Shown in pieces: positions 45,301-57,107 of a stretch of DNA of 64,000 nucleotides. The stretch covers positions 761,323-825,322 of the forward strand of contig NC_044919.1 in the NCBI RefSeq assembly GCF_003576645.1. The letters run 5' to 3'. The notes below the pieces were generated by a model. The model was not told the DNA's origin and did not search any database. It saw only the letters and a program-made list of their open reading frames with translations. Position numbers and translations under genes: made by a program. The stretch comes from Ipomoea triloba (lineage: Eukaryota; Streptophyta; Magnoliopsida; Solanales; Convolvulaceae). Numbering within the stretch: the first letter of the stretch is position 1; each line of letters begins with the position of its first letter.

Positions 45301-47793
45301 AAATGGTCTTGCATTATCCTCCACTGCTGTTGTTCTCCAGGTAAGTTCCAATGCACATTTTATAGGTTTTTCCCTAGGTGATTGGTATACAAATCCCTAT
45401 GTTGCCTATCCCTAACTCAATGTGCTGATGCCAAAGCTCTAAGTTATGGTTGATGACTATTAGTTTGAGTCAGCCTTGGATGAGTCCCTTGAAAGCTTGG
45501 AATATGCTTACTCTTATCTAGTCTAAGAAAGTGTAAATTTTATGTGGTAAAGTTGAACATTATGGTGTTCTTATGTGATAAGTTTGTTCCTTGAGTTTAA
45601 TATGAGCAACCAAATTTTCCATGCATTTATTGATTGCCTGATTTCAGTTCAATGAACTAAAAACCTTTGAAATTGGCCACTGCATTTTGTTTGCTTTTGC
45701 TCCATCATTAGAGAGACCTCCCTGCCACTTTCCACTAAAGAGATAAACAGAAACACAAAGATAAATGGACAAGCTTTCATTTAGTTTATCTGAATTTTGA
45801 TAAATTTGTGCATTTAGTGGTGAATACCATATTTGGGTTGTTTGATTGAATGTAAAGGGAATATATGCAGGTATTGCAGGAGCGTGGTGAGAGCACATCA
45901 CGGCATGGACGGGCCACATTTTCTGTATTACTCTTCCAGGTATCCTCATGCTTGAAGGATGCAAGTTTTTGAAATGTCTAGAAGCCTTATCATGGTCATT
46001 CCCAATGTTGTAACTTCAAATCATTTTACAGATTTATGTTTACCTCATCATTCCTACATTCTTTTTGTACATATATGGGTTGTCTTATAGGACCTTACTT
46101 CTACCTATTTTAATTGACCCTTTTTTCTTCTCTTCAGGATTTAGCAGTGGTTGTTTTGCTCATACTCATACCTCTTATTTCACCTAATTCATCCAAAGGA
46201 GGGGTAAAGTCCTTTTCACTGACATTTGTGGTTTTATCTGCTCAATATTTTCATATAGACTTTTACTGGCTTCTTTCAGCCTTCTATGTTGGAGCAATTA
46301 TCCATATGAATACTTTCTTCTGGTTTCCACAGTTACGGACTTGTGGCCACATTGGGTTCAATTAGTATATTAGAAAAACTTGACACCTTATATGCTTGCT
46401 TATGGTTGTTGCAACTTTTGTTATTACATTGTTTCTACAAGCTGCTTATGGTCCTCAGGTTGGTTTTCGGGCCATAGCTGAAGCCCTTGGATTGGCTGCT
46501 GTAAAGGCAATTGTTGCTATTGCTGCCATTATTGCTGGAGGACGTCTGGTAAGCTATATGAGATAGCAAGTTCTGGAACTCAATCATAAGATAGGTTGTT
46601 TTAATCCTTGTCACTAAATCTTTGAGAAACTTATTCTAAAAGCAATATGAAAATTTCTCCATCTTAAGCAAATTTATTTAGATTTCCTTAGGATTTTTTT
46701 GGGCTGTGTTGTGAAGTATAGCGCATATTTGAACATTTATATTTTGGTTTTTGACTATGATCCAGCTTCTTAGGCCAATTTATAAGCAAATTGCAGAGAA
46801 TCAGAATGCCGAAATATTCTCAGCTAATACACTTCTTGTAATTCTTGGTACAAGTCTTCTAACGGCCAGGGTAGGGCATCACTGGTTCTTATTTTATTAG
46901 TAATCAACTTGTTGAAGCACTAATGGCTTTTTTTTTTTGTTGTTGATAAACAGGCTGGTCTTTCAATGGCTCTAGGAGCATTTTTGGCTGGTTTGCTTCT
47001 TGCAGAGACTGAATTTTCACTGCAGGTTGAGTCAGATATTGCTCCATACCGCGGCCTCCTTTTGGGTCTCTTTTTCATGACGGTGGGTGGTTTAGTTGTT
47101 TGTCTCTTAAATCCATGTATGTGTATTGATAAGGAATTCCAGGGCAAAAGCTTACATTTCATCAATCTTTAAAGTTTTAGTGGTATAGATATTGTTGCTT
47201 TCTGCAGTTCTGCCTTGTGATGATACTTTTCCTGCTGCTGCAACTTCAGTCACCTTTGTATACTTAAAGCATCTGATTTCCGCTGAATATTTTCTTCATG
47301 TATTTAAGAGTGTGAATATGGCTTTGTTGTAAGTTTGTAACTGCAACTCACAGCCATTTTTTTTTATCTTACTTCCAGGTTGGAATGTCTATTGATCCCA
47401 AGCTTCTTCTCTCAAACTTTCCAGTTATTATGGGGGTATTAGGACTTCTAATTGGTGGAAAAACAATTTTGGTTGCTTTAGTTGGTCAACTTTTTGGCAT
47501 TTCAATTATATCTGCCATAAGGGTTGGTCTGCTACTGGCCCCAGGTGGAGAATTTGCATTTGTTGCCTTTGGTGAAGCTGTTAATCAGGTTTATTCCGTC
47601 AGTTGCTATTTGTCTCAACAGTGTCCATACATTTTTCAGCTGATTGCAATATCATCTGGCAGCATGCTGCGTTTTAGTTTCCATAGTATTGTTTTTTGTT
47701 ATTTATAGTAGAAAGTAGAAACCCGTTTACATTAATTTTCTCTGTTATTCAATCTTGAAGGACTATTTTGAATCTAATAGGTGTTCGCTTAGA

Positions 47794-47824
<31 letters not shown>

Positions 47825-49825
47825 TTTTTTTTGGTTATTTCTGCTTATTTGAATTTTCCTTCAGGGTATAATGTCTTCTCAAATGTCATCTCTGCTATTT
47901 CTTGTGGTGGGAATTTCTATGGCCATCACTCCATGGTTGGCTGCTGCAGGCCAACTAATAGCTTCTCGTTTCGAGCTTCAGGATGTTCGAAGTTTGTTAC
48001 CTGTGGAAAGTGAGGTAAATCATCTAATCCTTTGCTTGTTGCTGATAACTTGTTCTAGTTTATAGCTGACAATTTTGTCATTTTGAAGTAGTATGCTAAA
48101 TACCATACATGATCACTATTAATTTGTTTTAAATTATTTTTGCATTTTTTTTCAGACTGACGATTTGCAAGATCATATTATTATTTGTGGATTTGGACGT
48201 GTTGGCCAGGTGTTGCACTATCTTTCTTAATTCATGAACTTGTAAAGTTGTAAAGAGCTAAATGTCAGATTTTTCAAGAATGCGGCTTCCTAGTTCTTTG
48301 TGCCAGTTGTAAATCCTTTTCATTGTCATATTTATTTATTTTATTATTTTTAATCATCACAGATCATTGCCCAGCTTCTTTCTGAAAGACTGATTCCATT
48401 TGTTGCACTTGATGTGAGAAGGTAGCTTTTTTGCTTCTCTCTCTATATATTTTTAAATTTAATATCTCACCAGAGAGAATTCTTTTATTGTCATTGATCT
48501 GTTCATTTTACATACTTATTAGTATGCAGAAGTTGAAGGGTAGCATTCTCCTATATTCCTCTTTTGTTTTTTTGAAACTAGGGTATATGGGTGTCAAAAT
48601 TTAACTGAAAATCAAGATAATGAATGAAACTTATTTTATGAGATATGGCCATATGGGTGATGATCAATAGTTCAATATATACATATTTTTTGGGGGAAAA
48701 AAAAACTCTTTTCTTGTTGGCAGTTATTTAGTTTTTTTAAATTGTTTTTCAAACTTCTATTATTTCAGTGATCGGGTTGCTGTTGGACGTGCACTTGATC
48801 TTCCTGTATACTTTGGTGATGCTGGTAGTCGAGAGGTAAGGCTAATAAGACAACTTAATGTTGTTTCCTGGACATGGAGATATAGTTTCCAGAGTTCTCT
48901 GTGTTTCTGTTTTCTAGGTACTCCATAAAGTAGGTGCTCATAGGGCTTGTGCTGCTGCAATAACGTTGGATACTCCCGGTGCAAATTACAGAACTGTGTG
49001 GGCTTTGAACAAGTATTTTCCTAATATAAAAACATTTGTGCGCGCCCATGATGTTGACCATGGCCTAAACTTGGAAAAGGCCGGAGCAACAGCGGTATCT
49101 TTCTTTGACAATGATCTTTTCCATAACGAGACTCACTCCCACATTTTAGTGTTACCTGGAATGACTTCATAACTTAAATACTTTTGTTTTCATTATTTAC
49201 ATGTTTCTATTGCTTTTCAGACCACATTTTCAAATAATAAATCACTCATAGAAAATAAGAAAATTTCATTATTTTTCACTCGTTAAGTAATTCCCAAATT
49301 TCACAATTGATGTTGATCATAAAATTTTAATATCATAGGTTGTACCGGAGACCTTGGAACCAAGTTTGCAGTTAGCGGCTGCTGTCCTTGTAGAAGTAAG
49401 TAAAATTGCTAGAGGCATATCATTTTGGTCCATTGTTAATGCCCAAAGCCCCCAACACAAGCATCTTCAGCTATACAAGTTCTTTATATATAATAATAAA
49501 TTTCTTTTACTGTTTTCAGGCTAAACTGCCAATGTCAGAGATAACGGCAACGATCAATGAGTTCAGGTCCCGCCACCTAGCTGAGCTAACCGAGGTACAA
49601 TATAGTTTCATCGCAACCCTCTACATTCAATTGTGTTCCGAATAAGATATCTCTATGAGCTAGAAACCAGAAAGGTTTTAGGACTAAGACACCCAATTGA
49701 ACTTTTTGTAGCTGTGTCAAACTACTGGAAGCTCTCTTGGATATGGATTTTCTCGAGTCGTTAATAAACCCAAAGCCCAGCAGTCAGACTCTTCAGACGA
49801 GGGCGAAGGAGCGCTGGCAATATAA
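42325..49825 (+). CDS. KEA2: Chloroplast inner-envelope K+/H+ antiporter KEA1/KEA2
   Basis: Exchanges K+ for H+ across the plastid inner envelope; needed for plastid osmotic balance. Twenty coding exons: 42325-43967, 44135-44306, 44455-44545, 44795-44931, 45046-45105, 45221-45340, 45871-45939, 46138-46203, 46459-46548, 46766-46870, 46954-47082, 47379-47588, 47865-48014, 48156-48209, 48363-48421, 48769-48835, 48918-49094, 49339-49395, 49520-49594, 49712-49825. The product is 1214 residues (Arabidopsis KEA1/2 are near 1180). Residues 1 to about 545 hold a transit peptide and a long Glu/Lys-rich coiled coil, the KEA1/2 hallmark. The CPA2 exchanger follows ([57 protein letters not shown]). From about residue 1015 there is an RCK/TrkA-N domain with the nucleotide-binding [12 protein letters not shown]. 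Intron 2 appears to be GC-AG. It ends EGALAI. KEA1 and KEA2 cannot be told apart here. Confidence 0.96.
44307..44454 (+). other. Apparent GC-AG intron in KEA2
   Basis: The upstream exon ends LPHQE with CATCAAGAG followed by GCATGA; no GT near this point keeps frame. The downstream exon starts after TTCATAG with [15 protein letters not shown]-x-NEEEASL matches the family, so a GC donor is the simplest reading. Confidence 0.7.
47799..47831. repeat. (TTTC)n microsatellite in KEA2 intron
   Basis: About seven TTTC units followed by a T-run, directly upstream of the exon 13 polypyrimidine tract. Confidence 0.9.
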
Positions 49826-50850
49826 CACGGGTCGCACTCTGTGAAACAGAATAAAGAAAGAAATGGGAGAAGAAGATGCTGCTTTTGAAGTAGTGTATAG
49901 CCAGCCTTCTTGAGTTTTGTCCCATTGCTACAATTGTACAGTAAAGTAGAGGCAAACTTTGACATGAGAACTCACTATTGTTCGGCTTAGTATGTAGGTG
50001 ATTGCTAGATTTCACATTTTTGGTCCTGTTTTTTTAAAAAAGGGACATTTATGCGCTAGGTATTGAGGCTTTGCAGATTTTACCTCAACTACTCTGGCTC
50101 ACAGCTTTTCATCGTGAGAAAATAAAGAGATTAAAATGGTTTGAGCTATGCTTTGGTCAGGCCATCTCTCCACCTTTAATTTTGAACCTTTGATCACTCA
50201 ATTGCTTGCATATATTGGTTGATTCTTTTTAAGTGAAAGGAAAACTTGCAGTTTATTACATAAGTGTGCATCGGATAAATTTCGATTTTGTGTAATAGCT
50301 CACAAATTATATAAGAGAAGTAAATAACATGATAAATTATACCATGGATTAGGGGTTTACTTTGCATAATAGATCCTGGTCTAAAATAATTTAAGCTTAT
50401 GTATATATAGTTGACATATTCTGTACTTGTAGTTGATAGTTTTTGTATTTATAAGTTGTAACTATCATATTATGTGCCAGTAATTATTCTGTATCTTTAA
50501 TTAACACATATGTAGCTATCATATCATGTGTCAGCAATTATCAAATTATTTGTTTACGTAGAATGTATATCGTAGAATGTGTCAGCAATTAACAATTGTA
50601 ACGTGGACCATGGTCCTGATTGATATATAGAATAATGCCATATCAATTCACATACAAGGTAATTTAATTACACATAGAACCCAAGAATTAGTGTACATGG
50701 GCCGGCAGTTTGTCCTGGGCTACGTTGTCATTTATGCTCTAAAACCCTAACTAGAAGCCATGGTGAAATGGTGACACCATTTAACAAAAGCTTGCAAGCA
50801 TAGGTCTGTCACTGAAGCATCTTTCCCGTCTTCTCGTTGCTCACAGGACA
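49826..50850. other. KEA2 3' UTR and FolD promoter region
   Basis: No gene seen. Internal near-repeats of ATCATATTATGTG-CAGTAATTA and ATCATATCATGTGTCAGCAATTA occur at 50465-50550. GTGTACATGGGCCGG near 50690 may be a site II-like promoter element for FolD. Confidence 0.35.
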
Positions 50851-52967
50851 ATGGCCGCAACGACGACGTCCTCCATGGCTCTCATGAAGATGATGAGGTT
50901 CACCGACTCCTCTCCGTCGTCAACCGCTGCCGTGTCAGCTAGAGTCCTTCCGTTTAGAAATCCCGGCCGCCTTCATTTCCAGCTTGGCTCCACTTTCCGG
51001 AGGACGATCACCACTCACAGAGATTCAATTTCTTCTTCGAACTCCGCCACCGCTTTTTGCTGCTCATCCGCCGTTACCGGTAAATACATGAAACTATACA
51101 CTTTTTTTTCCCGCTTTTTTAATATGCAGTAGTTTAGTTGTATGTATGAGTTGTATCTTTGTTTTGGCGCCTGAATTAAAACTCTACTAATTGTTATTGT
51201 GCATGAATCATTAGAATAAGCTAATTGTTATTAGATAGAATTTGTTCTCGAATTATTTGTTATGATCGGTTGAGTGCAATCTCAATCGGTTAGGTTAAGT
51301 TCAGCTGATGAATGAAAATTCATTGGACTTATCTGATTAAATTGTTTGGAGAAGCATTTCGGACAATAGATAGTAAACCTTTATTCAATTTGCATCTTTC
51401 TATTACCAAGTAAGGGAAGATAGGCATCGAATTTCAAAAGCTTCTAAGTTGCTATGTCTATTGTCTAGCATTTCCCTACTTGTTGTTCTCTCGTGAATTG
51501 AGACCTTATTTTGGCCTCTTACATTTTGCTGTTGGGATTGATAGCTTCAGTGACGGCTGAGTCCTCTTTCAATGTTATTGATGGGAAAAAGGTCTCGAAA
51601 GAAATCAAAGAAGAAATATGTGCTGAAATAGCGGAGATGAAGGATGCTATAGGAGTTGTCCCTGGTCTGGCAGTTATCCTGGTTGGGGAAAGGAAGGATT
51701 CTGCAACTTATGTGCGCAACAAGAAAAAGGCGTGTGAAGCTGTGGGGATCAAGTCATACGAAGTGTGCTTACCTGAAAATTCAACGGAAGAGGAAGTGCT
51801 TAAGCATATTTCCAGCTTCAATGATGATCCCTCAGTTCATGGCATTCTTGTTCAGTTGCCTCTACCTTCGGTAAGCTATGATATCTTTACCGGATAATAT
51901 TCATGGAGTGTTGCATAGTTTTCTATTCTTAAACTCCTTGTATGCCCTGTGTATGATATATATTTTTTGTTATAGTTATAGACATGGCTAAATAAACTTT
52001 TCATATATTCCTTCTGATTTTTGGGTAATTTATGTATTGATTTATTGAGTGGTCATCTCAAATGAATCTTGGGTCTTCGTCATCAGCATATGAATGAGCA
52101 GAACATTTTGAATGCTGTTTGCATTGAGAAGGATGTTGATGGATTCCACCCATTGAACATTGGTCGTCTGGCCATGCGGGGTAGAGAACCATTGTTTGTT
52201 CCCTGCACGCCAAAGGGATGCATCGAGTTGCTGCATAGGTATGATATTGGAATCAAGGGAAAACGAGCTGTTGTCATTGGCCGGAGTAATATTGTTGGAA
52301 TGCCTGCTGCTCTGCTTCTGCAAGTAAAATATTCTGCCAACAAAGAATCTTTTCATTTTGTAGACTCAGCTTTCCTTCTCAAACGTTCCCCTATATTCCG
52401 GTGGTTCAATATTGAACCTTTCTAACGTTATCACCTTGAGCGTTTTTGCTTGTAGAGGGAAGATGCTACTGTCAGTATCGTGCATTCCAGAACAAAGGAC
52501 CCTGAGGAAATTACAAAACAAGCGGATATCATAATTGCAGCCGTGGGGCAGCCAAACATGGTCCGAGGTAGCTGGATCAAGCCTGGCGCAGTTATCATTG
52601 ACGTTGGAATTAATCCAGTTGAGGTATGGAAAATCTCTTAATTTTTTATACTCTCACACATGCACACAACATTAGCATTTGTCATCTCGTGAGAATTGAT
52701 CAGTTGGTTCATTGTAGCTATTTGATTAAGGATAGTGGTGACTTACCAGTCACCACCTCATTTTCATTACATAACCAAACCTTTTGTGCCTGACAGGACA
52801 CTACAAATCCCCGAGGCTATCGACTTGTAGGGGATGTTTGCTACGAGGAGGCCAGCAAGGTTGCTTCAGCTATTACTCCGGTTCCTGGAGGAGTTGGGCC
52901 AATGACTATAGCTATGCTTCTCTCCAACACACTAATATCAGCAAAGCGAATTCACAACTTGAAATGA
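50851..52967 (+). CDS. FOLD4: Chloroplast bifunctional FolD (methylene-THF dehydrogenase/cyclohydrolase)
   Basis: Interconverts 5,10-methylene-THF and 10-formyl-THF in plastid one-carbon metabolism, with NADP+. Exons: 50851-51079, 51545-51870, 52087-52323, 52456-52623, 52797-52967, giving 376 residues. The first roughly 76 residues are Ser/Thr/Arg-rich, a chloroplast transit peptide encoded by exon 1. The catalytic domain shows [20 protein letters not shown], with the active-site Tyr and Lys, then [26 protein letters not shown], the nucleotide-binding [32 protein letters not shown] and the family signature [15 protein letters not shown]. Exon junctions are clean GT-AG with matching phase. The transit peptide and organisation match FolD4 rather than the cytosolic or mitochondrial forms. 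Confidence 0.95.
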
Positions 52968-53598
52968 GATTTTGACATTACTTCACTGGCTAGGTCTAAC
53001 ATCAAGTGCAAATAATCTGGATGGGTTGTAAACTGGAGACCCAAGAACCAACTTGCATCACAGCCATCAAATTCATCAACTGTCACACTCGGTGTGACTG
53101 GTCATGTTGAAATTTTGAATGATATATGAGAAAAAATGTGTGTGATTTAAACAGCTACATAGAATTTCAGGCTGTAATAAAATATATATATGTACAATTT
53201 GTGGAATTATTATTCTTTTCACAGTTGAGTAAATATACAGGTCACTTCTCTGGTGTGTTTCACAATATTATTGACTTCTATAACAATGGGCCTTTGTGAC
53301 TAAGCGGGTATTTGATAAATAGTTAGCTGGTTGGTTAGTGGGTTTAACTAGTTAATATAATTAGTTGGTTGTAGAAAGTGTTTGATAAATTAACTGTTAA
53401 CTGATAGCTGATTACATGCAAAATGACTTGATTGAAAAAGTACTTTGCAGTATTTTTATTTGCTTAACTAAGTCAAAACGTAATAAATTAATTATAACAA
53501 ATGTCTTTAAAAGATATAAAATATTGTTCGAGTACAATTTGGAACTGGGCTATAGTTCTGTAATAAGCAAACCTAAACAGCAATTCACCTGCACATTT
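52968..53598. other. Convergent intergenic region, FolD/threonine aspartase
   Basis: FolD 3' UTR with an AATAAAATATATATAT stretch near 53180. At 53305-53400 there is AT-rich repeat-like DNA (TTAGTTGGTTGTAGAAAGTG, TTTGATAAA) related to 23690-23770. No gene seen. Confidence 0.4.
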
Positions 53599-56500
53599 TT
53601 ACGCTACAAGTTTAATTCGAGCTGCAAACTCATCTACCCCAGTTTTGCTCTGCTTGCTTGTACTTCTAAGGATAGAAACCTGTTCAGGAGGAAGAGGAAT
53701 CGTATATTATGAGTTTGAATAATCAGAACTTAAGCGCAACCATTATCTGTGAAAGCTGAATTCTTTTTCCCAGAGAAAGAACAAGAAAACAAGAAGAAAT
53801 AACATGATTATTGCTTTGATCAAATGATCAATGCTTAAGTGCATTTAGGCTCTCAACTAATTATGGTTTTGTTGACCTATATGAGTATAAGCGTATAATG
53901 CAGAATACAACTTTTGGTAGTTGTGCAATGATTTTGTCCACCATAAAAGTCCATTAAGTGCATTGGCGAGAGTATATTTGTGCATGCCAAGTATGGAAGT
54001 AGAGAAGTGATGATACCTTAGGTTTCTCCATTGAGCTTCCAACATACCCAATTCCAAAAGACAAGGAAGAAAAAGCAGCTGCGATCTCAACGGCTTGCAG
54101 AAATGGTGAGTTTCCAGTAGCATCCTTAAGTGCAATCAGTAGGTGTGAGTACAAAAGGCTTTGAGTCGATATTAACAAAGAAAGAGTGGGGAGAGAGGAA
54201 AGGACAATAAAATTTGGCAATAGTAACTCACCGTTCGAGGAGCCTCAGCTTGAACTACTAAAATTCCAGCACTTTTTTCAGTGCTATATTTACTGCTTTC
54301 TTGATTGACAGAACGTAGAACTTTTGAGCAGGCAGATGCTGGTGCAGCTTGCGATCTGTCAAAAAGAGAATCGGGTGAAGTTCCAATCTTGGGCAAACAA
54401 AGAGAAGTAAGATTGATTTCTGCTGGTTCAAATTAATCCATTTTCCTAAAAGTAGTCTAAAAGTGATCAGAGGCAAAACATACATTGATAATGATACACA
54501 ACATTCCCGAGCAGCAAATCCTCTCATTAAGTGCTCTCCAGCACCGCTAACACAGCAACCAACTATAAAAGGAGCTCCAAACGGTCCCTTTGAGGATGCC
54601 CAACAACCAGAACCATACATTGCTGCTAAACCAACACGTCCACTGACCTGTTGTGGATTTGAAGAGAAAAAATCAATAGGGCCAAACTTTGAAATTAACT
54701 TTCTGAAAACAAATAGGTTTATATCCATATACAAAATCTAAAGAAATAAGTGCAGTAGTTCCTTACATTTTCCAAAAATAACAAAGCTATTGAAGACAGC
54801 AGAGTCAAATTTTCAGAAGAAAATACTACGAAATATGGAGACACCAAAAAAGCGCGATGATAGAATTTAAAAGAAAAATGTGAATAGATGTTCAAAGTAT
54901 AAAGGAAAACTTCTACATTAGAAATGCAAATAGATATTCCAAAAGAGCATATAGATTATTCGACATAACAGATAAAAAAATGAGGAGACTTCTGGCACAG
55001 ACCAGTTAAAACCAGAATCCTGTGTAATTGTATATGTATCTAGCAAGTAGTGAGTTTGGAATCATCACCTTCAGGGCAATACCGCCACTTGAAGCCCCAC
55101 ATGCCATGTGCCCTTCTGAGTCAACACAAATAACTCCGATAGTGTCACTAATGCAGTTCTCATCTAGGGCATTTTGCGAGGAAGACTGGTCAACATCTCT
55201 GCTTCCATTTGATTTGTCACACATTTGAGCTTATATTTATAGAGCAAAACATGCAGACTTGTTTGTTAGACAGCAAATCCATTCATAAAACTGGAATTAT
55301 AATATAGCATTATAGGCTTATAGCCTTATACAGCACAAGTTTCCACAGAATTATATTCCATTCAAGTCAAAACAACCTCAAAAACTAATGCCAGCTTTAT
55401 ACCTGATACTGCACACGTTTTCACAGAATTGGCTGTTGCAGAAGAAACATCATTAACAGCTTTGGCTCCATCAAGCATTCCTTTATATTTTTTCCAGAGG
55501 TTTCTGGTCCTCTCTGTCACAAGCCACTGTCTCAACAACAGAAGGAATATGATTTTAACTTGCTCCATGTTATGTAACAACCAAGTTAGCATGTACGGAG
55601 AAAAACCTGACAGTGTTCATATAGACATTACTGGAAAGGGGAATAATACCTCATCAGCTTCTGCTATTGTTTCTGGTAAAGCAACAGCTTTGGATTTTGC
55701 CCATGCTCGAGCCCCTTCACCAACCAAAAACCTACAGAAGGTAGGGAAGCTCCTTCAGAACACATTTAGACAACAAATGAGAACTAGATTTATTTTATGA
55801 AATGCAACAAGAGTTCTTCATGGTTCATTGAAAGAGTAGTTATACATGGGGGGTATACGTCCTAGCAGAGTTGAACCACAGATCTGCTCCTTAGCTAATA
55901 ATGCAGCAATTTGGATGGCATTTCTAACACCTGATAATAATAACTTCACAAAAGACGTATAATGATTACAAGTGAAAGTAAACATTTTAAAGCCCAATAC
56001 ATGAATTGCAATTTTTTTTATAAGTACAATATTGGTATGAGCATACCTGGCACTGCACCCACAGCACCAAATGCTCCAGAATCACCATCCATGATACTTG
56101 CATCACACTCCACATGACCATCCTCAGTCAAATTTGAACCTCGTCCAGCATTAGTATGTGGATCATCCTGAAAGTGGATGTCGCAACTATTCATCAAATC
56201 TTTAGGATCCCACTTGTCAAAAGAAAAAATAGATCTAACATAACCTATTAGTTGCAGAAAGATTATAGAAATAGTTTTTGGATATATCAAGATTAGGTAC
56301 GCATGCATTCTATATAGGTTAACATATTTTGCAATAAATAAGCCATCATACAATACCATCAAGCACCAAAAGTTTTTATTGTTTAACTTTCCACAAGTCA
56401 AATTTTGTATGTGTCTACTGTCTACATATTAGTAAATTCAAATAACCCCACTAGAATTCATATTATTTTACCAACTCAAATAATGCAAAGTTTTATCTTT

Positions 56501-57107
56501 TTGAATTTTGAGGAGTTTCTGAAATGCTGTCCTTTCTACCAAACACTACATATGCAATTTACTACTTATTTGCAATCTGATAACCATTAACAGAATCTGG
56601 CTCTAGAAATGCACAATGCTATATGACATTACATTAGTAATCAAACTTTAAGTCAGCTGAAATTCTATACATAAGCACAATCTTTACAGTACATCTTTGG
56701 TAAAACAGCATTTAGCTTGTATAAACCAATAGTTCAAACATAATTTGATGTTTTATTTTATTGAGAATCGTTATCAAACTCTTAAACCATAGTTTACCTC
56801 TAACACTTGCACTGCTGCCGTAACAGCATCTATACATCCACCAGGGCCCTGAAATCAAAATCAAGAGTCAGAGAAAGGAAACAGAGAAGAAACGGAAGAA
56901 AAAAACCAAAAGAGAATGCGCAACGAAATTCAATTTTTAATTTAGCAAAAGGCGAAGACAGACCTTTCGCAAAACGGAAGCGGCGGCGAGGCATGCGCGT
57001 TTCATGGCGAATCGGAGTGCTTTCTCATTGGACGGCGCGTGGTATCCAGCGCCGACGTGGACGGCGACGAAGAATGTAGGCTTCTTCTCAGCTACTTCGG
57101 CCGCCAT
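53599..57107 (-). CDS. Threonine aspartase (taspase-type Ntn hydrolase)
   Basis: Autocatalytically processed N-terminal-nucleophile hydrolase of the asparaginase_2 family, homologous to plant putative threonine aspartase (Arabidopsis At4g00590) and animal taspase 1. Exons in transcript order: 57107-56964, 56848-56798, 56167-56047, 55930-55846, 55731-55650, 55526-55403, 55229-55069, 54647-54484, 54355-54232, 54124-54017, 53679-53599, giving 414 residues. The start [20 protein letters not shown] is the first ATG; the frame is open a little further upstream. Motifs: [56 protein letters not shown], then [12 protein letters not shown], where Thr near 232 would be the new N-terminal nucleophile after self-cleavage, and [20 protein letters not shown]. 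Exon 11 ends IKLVA. The plant substrate is unknown. Confidence 0.93.

Noticed and set aside
56807..57079. Plus-strand Arg-rich frame opposite threonine aspartase exon 1
   Set aside because: Antisense of a GC-rich, Ala/Lys-coding exon; no independent support.
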